From assembly GCF_003336675.1 (NCBI RefSeq), contig NZ_QPII01000002.1, positions 434,001-498,000 of the forward strand: a DNA stretch of 64,000 bases. Direction: 5' to 3'. Shown here in pieces: positions 43,126 to 51,891 of the stretch (position 1 is the first letter of the stretch; each line of letters starts with the position of its first letter). Position numbers and translations under genes: made by a program. This DNA is from Billgrantia montanilacus (GTDB lineage: Bacteria > Pseudomonadota > Gammaproteobacteria > Pseudomonadales > Halomonadaceae). The notes below the pieces were generated by a model. The model did not search any database. It worked only from the letters and a program-made list of their open reading frames with translations, and had not been told where the DNA came from.

Positions 43126-43737
43126 TCAAAGCTCAATGCCCTTCTGAGCCTTGACCCCCTGCTCCTTGAAGGCGTGCTTGACTACGCGCATCTCGGTGAC
43201 GGTGTCGGCCAGCTCGATCAGCGCCTCCGGAGCGTGGCGGCCGGTGACCACGGCGTGCTGCATGGCCGGCCGCCCCTGCAAGTCGTCGAGCACCCGGTCG
43301 AGATCGAGGTACTCGTAGCGCAAGGCGATATTGAGTTCGTCGAGCAGTACCAGGTCGAAGCTGGCATCGGCCAACATCCGACTGGCCTCTGCCCAGGCGG
43401 CCTCGGCAGCCTGGACATCGCGATCGCGATCCTGGGTGTCCCATGTGTAGCCCTCGCCCATCACGTGGTACTCCACGCCAGGTTGCCGGCGGAAAAACGC
43501 CTCCTCGCCGGTCTGAAACTTGCCCTTGATGAACTGCACCACGCCCACCTTCATACCATGCCCCAAAGCCCGAGCCAGCATGCCGAAGCCCGAGCTGCTC
43601 TTGCCCTTGCCGGGGCCGGTGAGCACCAGCAGCACGCCCTGCTCCTTGTTAGCCTGGGCGATGCGCTCGTTCATGATCTTCTGCTTGTGGGCCATGCGCT
43701 CGGCGTGGCGCTGGGAATCCTTGGCATTTTCTCGCAT
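43126..43737 (-). CDS. cobO: Cob(I)yrinic acid a,c-diamide adenosyltransferase
   Basis: The protein has 203 aa. It has the P-loop LVLTGPGKGKSSSGFGMLARALGHG near residues 37-61, VVQFIKGKFQTGEE, and DLVLLDELNIALRYEYLD, all typical of CobO/BtuR. It adds the 5'-deoxyadenosyl group to reduced corrinoids. ATG 43737 has GAGG about nine bases upstream. A GTG at 43752 overlaps the cobB stop (GTGA) and would add five residues. Confidence 0.94.
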   Translation of the reverse strand: MRENAKDSQRHAERMAHKQKIMNERIAQANKEQGVLLVLTGPGKGKSSSGFGMLARALGHGMKVGVVQFIKGKFQTGEEAFFRRQPGVEYHVMGEGYTWDTQDRDRDVQAAEAAWAEASRMLADASFDLVLLDELNIALRYEYLDLDRVLDDLQGRPAMQHAVVTGRHAPEALIELADTVTEMRVVKHAFKEQGVKAQKGIEL

Positions 43738-43748
43738 GGGTATTTTCC

Positions 43749-45083
43749 TCACTCATTTCCCATCGGGGTGAAACGCAGCGGCTCGCCGCGGAAGATGGCA
43801 GCAGTCAACGCCGGCGCCGAAGGGAAATAGCCATGGAAGTAGCTTGCTACCAGCCTGCCTTCGACATAGACCGGCTCGGCAGGGCTGCCGGCCAGGCGCC
43901 GGGCGTGGGCCGCCGGCTCGAGAGGTGTTTCCAGCAGCGAGTGGTGGTAGGTGTGGCCACGCAGCTCCCCGCTCTCGGTGGCCAGGCTTTGCAGGCCCAG
44001 GGCTGTCAGCTTGCCGGCCATGCGTGCGGTGCCGGGCAACAGCCCCAGCATGGGATGCTTGCGCCCCTCACCATCCACCAGGGACTCCATACACGCCATC
44101 AGGCCACCGCACTCGGCGAGGATCGGCTTTCCCGCGTCTCGATGGGCGCAAATCGCGCCAAGCATCGGCGCATTGGCAGCGAGCTTTGCCGCGTGCAGCT
44201 CAGGGTAGCCACCAGGCAGCCAGAGGGCGTCGCATGCGGGTAGCTCGGACTCGACCAGCGGCGAGAAGAAATGCAGCTCGGCGCCCATCTGCGTCAGCAG
44301 ATCGAGGTTGGCGCGATAGAGAAAGGCGAAGGCGTCGTCCCGAGCCACGGCGATCTGTACGCCATCGAGCAGGCGCGGCGGCGGCTCGGGGGCCTCGGCC
44401 TCGAGCGTCACCCGTGCCGGCAAGCGGTCGAGGCCCGCCTCCTTGAGAACCTCGGCGGCGGCATCAAGTTGCGCATCCAAGCCAGCGAGTTCGCCGGCCT
44501 GCACCAGTCCCAGGTGACGGTCGGGAATGGCCATCGCCTCATGTCGCGGAATGGCACCGAGCAGAGTGAGCCCTGCCGGCATGCTCTCCGCCAGCAACCT
44601 GCCGTGGCCCGGGCTGCCGACACGGTTGGCGATCACCTCGTGGATGGCGAGCTCGGGATGGTAATTGGCCAGCCCCTGCGCCACGGCGCCGAAGGTCTGA
44701 GCCATGCCCCAGGCATCGATTACCGGCAGCGCCGGAAGTCCGGCGAGTATCGCCAGATCGGCGCTGGACGGGTCGCCGTCAAACAGCCCCATGGAGCCCT
44801 CGACCAGGATCAGGTCGGCTTCCTGGGCGGCCTCGGCCAACCGCCAGCGACACTCGGCCTCGCCAGTCATCCAGGGATGCAGCTGATAGACCGACTGGCC
44901 CGAGGCCACTTCCTGCACCATAGGGTCGAGATAATCCGGACCATGCTTGAAGACACGAACCTTGCGGCCCGCATTGCGGTGCAGTCTCGCCAGCGCCGCG
45001 GTGACCATGGACTTGCCCTGGCCGGAGCCTGGGGCGGTGATCAAGGCGGCGTGGCACTCGCCGCGAATGGTTGTGGTTGTCAT
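43749..45083 (-). CDS. cobB: Cobyrinate a,c-diamide synthase (CobB/CbiA type)
   Basis: The protein has 444 aa. The N-terminal ALITAPGSGQGKSMVTAAL ATPase motif and KHGPDYLDPMVQEVASG fit CobB/CbiA, as does VEGSMGLFDGDPSS. The C-terminal glutaminase-like domain has LWLPGGYPELHAAKL and ILAECGGLMACMESL with the catalytic Cys. It amidates side chains a and c of cobyrinic acid. ATG 45083 comes after the btuD-type stop with one base between and has a GAGGTG site. Confidence 0.95.
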   Translation of the reverse strand: MTTTTIRGECHAALITAPGSGQGKSMVTAALARLHRNAGRKVRVFKHGPDYLDPMVQEVASGQSVYQLHPWMTGEAECRWRLAEAAQEADLILVEGSMGLFDGDPSSADLAILAGLPALPVIDAWGMAQTFGAVAQGLANYHPELAIHEVIANRVGSPGHGRLLAESMPAGLTLLGAIPRHEAMAIPDRHLGLVQAGELAGLDAQLDAAAEVLKEAGLDRLPARVTLEAEAPEPPPRLLDGVQIAVARDDAFAFLYRANLDLLTQMGAELHFFSPLVESELPACDALWLPGGYPELHAAKLAANAPMLGAICAHRDAGKPILAECGGLMACMESLVDGEGRKHPMLGLLPGTARMAGKLTALGLQSLATESGELRGHTYHHSLLETPLEPAAHARRLAGSPAEPVYVEGRLVASYFHGYFPSAPALTAAIFRGEPLRFTPMGNE

Positions 45084-45084
45084 A

Positions 45085-45852
45085 TCACCTCGCAGGAACG
45101 AAAACGGGGGAACCGTCGATCTCGGCGGTGGCCAGGGGCTGGTCATAGAGCCGTTCCAGGGCACTCGGCACCAGCATGGTCTCGCGAGGGCCCCAGCAGG
45201 CCTCGCCGCCGGGATAGAGCAGCAACAGATGGTCGCACCAGCGTGCCGCCAGGTTGAGGTCGTGGAGACACATCATTACCGCATGCCCTGAAGCGGCCTG
45301 CTCGGCGAGCAATGCCATGACAGCGGTCTGGTGATGCAGGTCCAGATGGTTGGTGGGTTCGTCGGCAAGCCATATCTTCGGCCCCTGGGTCAGCACCGTG
45401 GCAATGGCCAGACGCTGACGCTCACCGCCGGAGAGGGTGTTCACCAGCCGGTCGGCCAGGTGTGCCACGTCCAGGCGGGCCAGGGCCGCCTCGGCCAGGC
45501 GCAGGTCTTCTCCTCTCTCCATCTGCCATGGCGACAGGAAAGGGTGACGGCCAATCAGAGCGGTCTCACGCACCGTGGCAGGGAAGCCATCCTGGCTATC
45601 CTGGAACACCAGGCCCAGCGACTGGGCTATCTCGCGGCGGCCCAGCCTGGAGAGCGGACGATCATCGAGGGACACCTGGCCGTCACGCGCCGCACGCAGG
45701 CCGGCCAGTGTGTGTAGCAAGGTCGTCTTGCCGGCGCCATTGGGACCCAGCACCCCCCAGACCTGTCCTGGCTCGAGAGAGATATCCAGCGGCTGCCCAT
45801 CGGCACGGCCCGGCACGTCGATGACCAGCTTTCTCGCCTCGAGACGGCTCAT
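45085..45852 (-). CDS. btuD: Cobalamin ABC transporter ATP-binding protein
   Basis: The protein has 255 aa. It has Walker A GPNGAGKTTLLHTLAG, the signature NTLSGGERQRLAIATVL, Walker B KIWLADEPTNHLD and the switch histidine in MMCLHDLN. It powers corrinoid import with the neighbouring permease. ATG 45852 shares one base with the permease stop. Confidence 0.93.
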   Translation of the reverse strand: MSRLEARKLVIDVPGRADGQPLDISLEPGQVWGVLGPNGAGKTTLLHTLAGLRAARDGQVSLDDRPLSRLGRREIAQSLGLVFQDSQDGFPATVRETALIGRHPFLSPWQMERGEDLRLAEAALARLDVAHLADRLVNTLSGGERQRLAIATVLTQGPKIWLADEPTNHLDLHHQTAVMALLAEQAASGHAVMMCLHDLNLAARWCDHLLLLYPGGEACWGPRETMLVPSALERLYDQPLATAEIDGSPVFVPAR

Positions 45853-46820
45853 CAGCGGCTCCGGTAGAGCAGGTAGAGGAAGGTCGGAACGCCGAGCAAC
45901 GCCGTGATGACGCCCACCGGCAGTTGCTCCGGGGCAATCATGGTGCGTGCCAGGGTATCCGCCAGCACCAGCAGGGTACCGCCAGCCAAAGCGCAGGCCG
46001 GCAGGATGAGGCGTTGATCGTTGCCCAGCATCAGGCGCAGCATGTGCGGCACCACCAGGCCGACGAAGCCGATGCTACCGGCGGTGGTCACCGCCATGGC
46101 GGTGAGCAGGCTTGCCGCAATATAGATCAACCACTCCAGCGGGCGAACCGATACCCCCAGCGCCGCGGCTTGCAGCGGCCCACGCGCCAGCACGTTGAGG
46201 CTTCGCCCCAGCGGTATCACCAGCAGGCAGACTGCCATGAGCAGCGTCATTGGCGGCCAGGGTGTGCGCGCGTAGGAGAGATCGCCCATCAGCCAATAGA
46301 GCATTCCCGGGAGCCGTTCGGCGGGGCTAATCGCCAGCATGAGGGTGATGACCGCACCCCAGCCGGCGGCCACCACGACCCCGGTCAACAGCAGCCGCGA
46401 GGGGGTCCAGCTGCCGGTGCCATGGGCCAGGCCGAATACCAGCAGGGTGGATAGCAAGGCGCCACCAAACGCCGAACCGGAGATCACCATGCCTCCCATG
46501 CCCCCCAACATCGCCGCCAGGGCGCCCACCGACGCGCCGCCGGATAGCCCCAGCACATACGGATCGGCCAATGGGTTGCGCAACAGCACCTGCATCAGCG
46601 CACCCGCCACCGCCAGGAGCCCGCCCACGGCGAAAGCCGACAGCGAGCGCGGCACCCGCAATTCGAGGACCAGCGTGCGCGACAGGGCCTCTCCCCCGCC
46701 ACGCAGCACCGCCCACAGCTCGCCGGCCGCCACGTTGGCGCTGCCGACGCTGACTGACAACGCCAGCGCCGCCAGCGATGCCGCCAGCAATATGCCCAGG
46801 GGCAAGCTCAACTGTCGCAT
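45852..46820 (-). CDS. btuC: Cobalamin ABC transporter permease (FecCD/BtuC type)
   Basis: The protein has 322 aa with about ten membrane helices. It has the FecCD blocks RVPRSLSAFAVGGLLAVAG, LRNPLADPYVLGLSGGASVG, GSIGFVGLVVPHMLRLMLG with the ATPase-contact loop, and the late PEQLPVGVITALLGVPTFLYLL. It forms the inner-membrane channel for BtuF-delivered corrinoid. It starts nine bases after the binding-protein stop. Confidence 0.93.
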   Translation of the reverse strand: MRQLSLPLGILLAASLAALALSVSVGSANVAAGELWAVLRGGGEALSRTLVLELRVPRSLSAFAVGGLLAVAGALMQVLLRNPLADPYVLGLSGGASVGALAAMLGGMGGMVISGSAFGGALLSTLLVFGLAHGTGSWTPSRLLLTGVVVAAGWGAVITLMLAISPAERLPGMLYWLMGDLSYARTPWPPMTLLMAVCLLVIPLGRSLNVLARGPLQAAALGVSVRPLEWLIYIAASLLTAMAVTTAGSIGFVGLVVPHMLRLMLGNDQRLILPACALAGGTLLVLADTLARTMIAPEQLPVGVITALLGVPTFLYLLYRSR

Positions 46821-46829
46821 CAGGCTGGT

Positions 46830-47750
46830 CTACCGTCTGCCACGTGCCACCTCCAGCTTCTCACACAGGATCCGGCTGCCTTCCAGCAGACGCGGCGTCG
46901 GACGCTGGATCAGCGATGGCGGCACGAAGAAGAGATTGTCCCGGGCTACCGCCGTCAGCGTCGGATACTGCTCCCAGTGTGTCAGCCAGTGGCGGTTCTC
47001 CTCGCCCATGCCGCCAGCGACGATCGCCTCGGGATCGGCGGCGAGTACCGACTCGTCATCGATACGCGGCACCAGTCGCGGCAGTGCGCCGAAGACGTTG
47101 ATACCGCCGCACAGGGAGACCACCTGGCCTATCAGGTGTTCATCGTTGATGCTCATCAGCGGCTCATCCCAGACCTGATAGAACACCGACACCGGCTCGG
47201 CGTCGGCATATCGCTCGGCGAGCGCCGCCATGCCGTCGCGAAATACCGCGGCTGCCTGGTCGCCCGCCTCCCGGGTATCGGCCAAGATCGCCAGTCGCTC
47301 GATGGCACTGGAGACGCCCTCGACATCACGAGGCTCGATGTAGAAAACCGGCATGCCGAGCGCCTCGATGGTCTCGAGCTGTTCGGGCGGGTTTCCGGTC
47401 ATCCAGCCGATCACCAGGTCCGGTAGCAGGGTCACCAAAGCTTCCAGGTCCATCCGGGTGTGGCTTCCCACCGACTGGACCTCTTGCGCTTCGGGCGGGT
47501 AGTCGCTGTAGGCCACCACCGCGACCACCTTCTCCCCCGCACCGGCGGCGTAGACCAGCTCGGTGGCACCCGGCGAGAGTGCTGCAATGCGGGTGGCAGG
47601 CGCTTCCAGGCAGACCTCCCGGTCGCGGTCATCGACCACGCAGCGCTCCTCGCCATCCGCCATGGCCGAGAGCCCCGGGAGGCCGGCTAGACCCAGCGCG
47701 ACCAGCGGCCAGCGCCAAGCGCCGCCGAGGCACGCCAGATCAATGGCCAA
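46830..47750 (-). CDS. btuF: Cobalamin ABC transporter substrate-binding protein (BtuF type)
   Basis: The protein has about 306 aa. It is a periplasmic helical-backbone binding protein with RIAALSPGATELVYAAGAGEKVVAVVAYSDYP, VGSHTRMDLEALVTLLPDLVIGW and FYIEPRDVEGVSSAIERL. No ATG lies before the signal peptide (hydrophobic WPLVALGLAGLPGLSAMA). The best start is TTG 47750, 11 bases inside the end of btuB. ATG 47663 would remove the signal. Starting with TTG inside the preceding gene suggests translational coupling to btuB. Confidence 0.85.
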   Translation of the reverse strand: MAIDLACLGGAWRWPLVALGLAGLPGLSAMADGEERCVVDDRDREVCLEAPATRIAALSPGATELVYAAGAGEKVVAVVAYSDYPPEAQEVQSVGSHTRMDLEALVTLLPDLVIGWMTGNPPEQLETIEALGMPVFYIEPRDVEGVSSAIERLAILADTREAGDQAAAVFRDGMAALAERYADAEPVSVFYQVWDEPLMSINDEHLIGQVVSLCGGINVFGALPRLVPRIDDESVLAADPEAIVAGGMGEENRHWLTHWEQYPTLTAVARDNLFFVPPSLIQRPTPRLLEGSRILCEKLEVARGRR

Positions 47751-49575
47751 AGTGAACGCTGACAAACGCGGCACGGCCGGCACTGAGGTAGTCACGGGTA
47801 GTTTCGTACTCCTTGTCCAAGGCATTCTCGACGGTGAGGCGAGCGGACCATAGCGGGGCAAACTGCCACCCGGCGCGCAGATTAACCAACCCAAAGCCAC
47901 CGATGCGATCGGTATTAGCGGCATCCTCGTAGCGGTAGCCTTGCAGGATCCAGGAGCCGCCCAAGGACCACTCGCCCAGTTCCCGATCCACGTCGAAGCG
48001 TGCAGCTTGCGAGGTGCGCCGACGCAGCCGGTTACCCGTTTCACGATCTTCAGGATCCGTCCAAGTCAACGTCCCTGCCAGAGACCAACCCGAAACATCA
48101 GCGCCACCCGACAGCTCGATGCCACGAATTCTCGCCTCGTTGATATTGGTAGGGCGACTATCACCATCAATACTCTCCGTGGCGATCAAATCGTCAACCG
48201 ACGTCTGGTACGCGGCCAGATCCCAAAACATGGTCTGGTATTGACCGCGGATACCGAATTCGACAGTGGATGACGTTTCCGCACGCAAGTCAGGATTGCC
48301 TTGATACGAGCCCCAAGGCCCGAAGTCTTCGAAGGGCCAATACAGGTCATTGAAAGTCGGCGCGCGGAAAGCGGTGCCGTAACTAGCACGCAGGGTATGG
48401 TGGCCATCGAGATCATAGCCCAGCGCCAGGCTACCGGTGACTTCGTCGCCGTAGGCCTCGTTGTCGTCATAGCGCAGGGCGCCCTGCACAGCAACGGGGG
48501 AGAAGTCGAGCAGGCCCTGGGTGAAAACAGCGGTATTATCGCGGCTTGTCACGGCGTGGCCTGTCGTGCCGGAAACCCGATCTTCGCTGTACTCGGCACC
48601 GGCAACCAACTCGTGCGGACCGAAGCCAAGCGTATTCTGCCAACGAACGGTCTGAGTGCGAGTGTCGATGATGGAATCGCCAGTAGTCCGGAAGTTATCA
48701 CTTTCATCCCGTGCTTCGCTCAGAGTCAGGCGGCTCCGCCAGTTTTCAGTCACCGGAAGCTCGCCGTAAACGCCGGCGACTTGCTGGACGAAATCCATCT
48801 CACCGCCATCGTATTCGTTGCTGCCCCGCGCCCTCAGGGCCAGCATGCCGACCTCGGCTCCGCCGTCGAATTCATGGGCAATGCGGGCCAGAGCCGAAGT
48901 ATTGTCGTAGCCCTTGTCCTCGCCGTCGCGCCGCACCGGCGTTCCGTCGGTACTGAAATGGCTACCGGCGAAGCTGTAGCGGGTACCGCGGCTGCTGCCG
49001 GAGAGACCTGCACTGTAACGCTGGGTATTGAAGGAGCCACCACCAACGGAGACACGCGGATGCGGGCCGCCCTCTTCAGCCTCATGGGTGAAAAGCTGCA
49101 CCACGCCGCCCACGGCATCGGCGCCGTAGAGGCTGCCACGGGGGCCGCGGACGATTTCGGCACGCTCGAACATCCGGGGTTCGAGGTAGTGCCAAGCCGC
49201 GCCACCGGCGGTGGCGGAGCGCAGCCGGATGCCGTCGATCATCAGTGCCGTCGACTCGTTGCCGGTACCGCGCAGATAGACGCTGCTGTTCTTGCCGAAG
49301 CTGCCATTCGAGGTGACATCCACCCCAGGCTGGCCGCGGAGCATATCGGTCATGCTGGTTGGATCCTGACGGCGCAGGGTGGCCTCGTCGAGTAAGGTGA
49401 CGGAGGAGAGCGTCTCGTCGGCGGTGCGCGGCGCCAGGGTGGCGGTGACGACCATCGGGTTGAGCGCGACGGTATCGTCGTGCTCGGCGGTGGTGGTCTG
49501 GGCCTGGACGACCAGCGGAAGTGCAGCCAGGCTGAAGGCAGCCAGGCCAAGAGAGGCGTTGGTTCTGGTTTTCAT
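47740..49575 (-). CDS. btuB: TonB-dependent vitamin B12 receptor BtuB
   Basis: The protein has 611 aa. It has a signal peptide (ending VVQAQ near residue 26), a TonB-box region about NPMVVTATL (residues 39-47), a plug domain (MTDMLRGQPGVDVTSNGSFG, RGPRGSLYGADAVGG) and a 22-strand barrel with the usual aromatic final residue region (FVSVHFGH). It takes corrinoids through the outer membrane using TonB energy. ATG 49575 follows AAGGG by about five bases. The in-frame ORF further upstream runs through the riboswitch and is not coding. Confidence 0.94.
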   Translation of the reverse strand: MKTRTNASLGLAAFSLAALPLVVQAQTTTAEHDDTVALNPMVVTATLAPRTADETLSSVTLLDEATLRRQDPTSMTDMLRGQPGVDVTSNGSFGKNSSVYLRGTGNESTALMIDGIRLRSATAGGAAWHYLEPRMFERAEIVRGPRGSLYGADAVGGVVQLFTHEAEEGGPHPRVSVGGGSFNTQRYSAGLSGSSRGTRYSFAGSHFSTDGTPVRRDGEDKGYDNTSALARIAHEFDGGAEVGMLALRARGSNEYDGGEMDFVQQVAGVYGELPVTENWRSRLTLSEARDESDNFRTTGDSIIDTRTQTVRWQNTLGFGPHELVAGAEYSEDRVSGTTGHAVTSRDNTAVFTQGLLDFSPVAVQGALRYDDNEAYGDEVTGSLALGYDLDGHHTLRASYGTAFRAPTFNDLYWPFEDFGPWGSYQGNPDLRAETSSTVEFGIRGQYQTMFWDLAAYQTSVDDLIATESIDGDSRPTNINEARIRGIELSGGADVSGWSLAGTLTWTDPEDRETGNRLRRRTSQAARFDVDRELGEWSLGGSWILQGYRYEDAANTDRIGGFGLVNLRAGWQFAPLWSARLTVENALDKEYETTRDYLSAGRAAFVSVHFGH

Positions 49576-49792
49576 GGTATTCCCTTGCTCGCCGTGCCTA
49601 CCCGCACGGTCTTCTCTATGAAGCCGGGGCGACGTGAAGGGACGAGGAGAGGGAAAACGTGAAAACCATGCCTGCCCTGCCCCTGGTCGCCCACCGCAAC
49701 CCGGCATAAGGGAAACGCCGCAAGAATGACTGAATGGACGAAGCGCAGTGATACGCGTCATTCCGCTCATCGACAAATGGGCGTTTCCTGAG

Positions 49793-50015
49793 CTCTCAGG
49801 CCGGTCTCCGGGCTTACGAGCGAAGCGGCATGTAGAACAGGCCAGCTTCGGGACCATCGCCTTCCCATGCCAGGGCACAGTGGCGCAATGATGGACCCAG
49901 ACTCGATCACCGTTGCGGGGGCAGCGTCGGATTGTTCTCCGTTCATCATGAAGAGCGGAGCGATCACCGACTTCCCGATTAACCTCAGATAACGTGATGA
50001 GGCACCTGAAAGGTG
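49793..50015 (-). ncRNA. Cobalamin (AdoCbl) riboswitch
   Basis: On the minus strand, in order, it has GAGGTTAATCGGGAAGTCGG (P2/P3 region), CGACGCTGCCCCCGCAACGG, the B12-box-like GCGCCACTG, TGGGAAGGC, and GTAAGCCCGGAGACCGGCCT near the 3' end. This is the canonical order of the cobalamin riboswitch core. The leader continues 218 bases to btuB and includes a long inverted repeat (GGAAACGCC near 49785-49793 with GGCGTTTCC near 49711-49719). It should switch off btuB-btuF-btuC-btuD-cobB-cobO when adenosylcobalamin is abundant. Confidence 0.93.
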
Positions 50016-50023
50016 GACGTAAG

Positions 50024-50500
50024 CTAGCAATCGCTCCGAGGGGCGTCAATCTCAATCACCCGAGTATTGACCTGGCGCAGTGGTTGAACGAGCCCGTGGC
50101 GCACGTACCATACCTGTTCCGCCAGTGACGCTGCATCTTGGCCCAGCCAACCAGCAAGATCGCGCAGGCGTCTATCCCGATGCGCCATTGGGACGATCCC
50201 GCGTCCTATTTCTGCTAGAACCAGTATCATGGTCAGCCCGAGATCACGCTCGGCTTCAAGGATAACCGCCAAGGCTGCGGCTAGTTCATGCCGTAGCCGG
50301 TCATCATCGGGTTCCCGAACCAGGGCCGCCTCCAACCAGGCCGACCAGCCCGTCACGACCAGCCCCCCTCCCGGCTCAAGTGCCGCCTGCCAGTCGAATA
50401 GGTCTGCCTGTGGATCGAGGCGATACCAGGCAGCCGTAGGAAAATGACGGACTACGGCCGCACGCTTGCCGGCGCAGGCACCGCCGATGAAGAGCTGCAT
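50024..50500 (-). CDS. CobU-like protein (short, divergent)
   Basis: The protein has 158 aa. It starts MQLFIGGACAGKRAAVV, a P-loop-like variant (GGACAGKR), and later has MILVLAEIGRGIVPMAHRDRRLRDLAGWLGQ and AEQVWYVRHGL, which match the C-terminal motif of CobU (NEVGxGIVP). The middle is degenerate: where CobU has a DCLTLW-type Walker B, this has GGGLVVTGWSAWLEAAL. It overlaps cobC by 49 bases and ends just before the riboswitch. It is probably a member of the short CobU-like group seen in some bacteria. Its activity is unknown. Confidence 0.75.
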   Translation of the reverse strand: MQLFIGGACAGKRAAVVRHFPTAAWYRLDPQADLFDWQAALEPGGGLVVTGWSAWLEAALVREPDDDRLRHELAAALAVILEAERDLGLTMILVLAEIGRGIVPMAHRDRRLRDLAGWLGQDAASLAEQVWYVRHGLVQPLRQVNTRVIEIDAPRSDC

Positions 50501-51090
50501 TGCCAGCCTCCCTGCCGATGGGTAAAGGTCAGCCGCCGCCCCTGGGCCTGACCGACGCTGCCGTCCCAGAAGTCGATGGCCTCGCAGCGTCGGCGCAGTT
50601 CACGTATCACGCCGCCATGGGTCACGGTCAGTATCCGTCGATACCCTTCGGCCTCGGCGGCCAGAAACAGCTCCGTCAGCCAGGCGCCAAGCCGTTGCCT
50701 CAGCGCTGCCGTGGATTCTCCGCCGGGCGGGGCCTGCTCGCCGCGGCTGTCGATCCAGGCCCGATAGAGCGGCTCGTCCTTGAGGTCCGCATAGCGCATG
50801 CCTTCATAGTCACCGAAGTCGAGCTCTCGCAGCCTGGCGTCGAAACGAGGCTCGCAGGACGTGTCACCGGCACTCCACACATGTGCCAGGGTCTGGCGAC
50901 AGCGGGTCAGGTCACTGCAGTACACCGCCTCGAAACGCTTATCGGCCAACTGGTCTCGCAGTCGATCCATGGCATCGAGGGCATCGGGCAGCAGCAACGG
51001 GATGTCGCGCTGCCCCTGGTAGCGCTGCTCACGGTTCCAGTCGGTCAGCCCATGGCGAACGATCACCAGTTCCAGCGTTGTCGGTTCCAT
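50452..51090 (-). CDS. cobC: Alpha-ribazole phosphatase (histidine phosphatase family)
   Basis: The protein has 212 aa. LVIVRHGLTDWNREQRYQGQRDIPL gives the catalytic RHG histidine, FDARLRELDFGDYEG the second acidic pocket, and TVTHGGVIREL the late histidine. It dephosphorylates alpha-ribazole 5'-phosphate or AdoCbl 5'-phosphate in lower-ligand assembly. Two adjacent ATGs (51093 and 51090) follow AGGAGG; the second has the better spacing. Confidence 0.9.
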   Translation of the reverse strand: MEPTTLELVIVRHGLTDWNREQRYQGQRDIPLLLPDALDAMDRLRDQLADKRFEAVYCSDLTRCRQTLAHVWSAGDTSCEPRFDARLRELDFGDYEGMRYADLKDEPLYRAWIDSRGEQAPPGGESTAALRQRLGAWLTELFLAAEAEGYRRILTVTHGGVIRELRRRCEAIDFWDGSVGQAQGRRLTFTHRQGGWQCSSSSAVPAPASVRP

Positions 51091-51114
51091 CATCCTTCCT
51101 CCTTTCCCGGGCAG

Positions 51115-51891
51115 TCAGCCCGACACCCACCAGGCCCAGGCAATCAGCAGCAGCCATAGCTCCCCAACTTCGATGGCGGCCCCGACGATATCCCCATTGA
51201 CCCCGCCGAAGGCGCGGCTCATGAGCAGGCCATAGCCCAGCAGGAAAAGCAGCAGACAACCCAGCAGCAGCGCAGCCAGCCCACTCGCCAGGAAAAGCCC
51301 CCCCGGCAGCAGCCAGTACACCGCCACCAGGGGCACCAGCGAGAACGCAAGATCGCGGCGCTGCAGGTGCTGTCGCCAAGCCCAGGCCAGGCCCTCGCGC
51401 CGGGCGCAGGGTGCAAGCAGCAGCAACGCGACACCACCCAGGCGCCCCAGAGCTGGCACCACCACGAGCACGACCAGACTCACTCCCGCCTCCAGCAAGG
51501 TCCAGAGCAGCGTCACCTTCCAGGCCAGCAGGAAGAGCAGCGCCAGGATGCCGAAGCTGCCCACCTGGGGGTCCTTCATGATCTCCCAGCGCCGCTCCAG
51601 CGGCGCATTGCTGCCCAGGGCGTCGGCCACATCCATCAGGCCATCCAGGTGCAACCCACCGGAGAGTGCCACCCACAGGCTAAGCAGCAGCAGCGCCAGC
51701 ATTGGCGTGGGTAGAACGCTCTGCAGCAGCGCCCCGATGCTGGCAAGGATCGCCCCGAGCACCAATCCGACAAGCGGGTAGCAGCGCAGCGCCCAGCGGC
51801 TAGTGGCAGGCGTCCAGGGGCATGCAACCGGCACCGGCAGCCGGGTCAGGAACTGGATCGCCAGCAGCAGGCCATAGCCGGCTTCTCTCAT
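51115..51891 (-). CDS. cobS: Adenosylcobinamide-GDP ribazoletransferase (cobalamin synthase)
   Basis: The protein has 258 aa with several membrane helices. IQFLTRLPVPV and the metal-binding LSGGLHLDGLMDVADALGS motif are diagnostic for CobS, as is the late AFGGVNGDIVGAAIEVGELWLL. It joins alpha-ribazole phosphate to AdoCbi-GDP at the membrane. The ATG at 51891 overlaps the cobU stop by four bases. Confidence 0.95.
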   Translation of the reverse strand: MREAGYGLLLAIQFLTRLPVPVACPWTPATSRWALRCYPLVGLVLGAILASIGALLQSVLPTPMLALLLLSLWVALSGGLHLDGLMDVADALGSNAPLERRWEIMKDPQVGSFGILALLFLLAWKVTLLWTLLEAGVSLVVLVVVPALGRLGGVALLLLAPCARREGLAWAWRQHLQRRDLAFSLVPLVAVYWLLPGGLFLASGLAALLLGCLLLFLLGYGLLMSRAFGGVNGDIVGAAIEVGELWLLLIAWAWWVSG

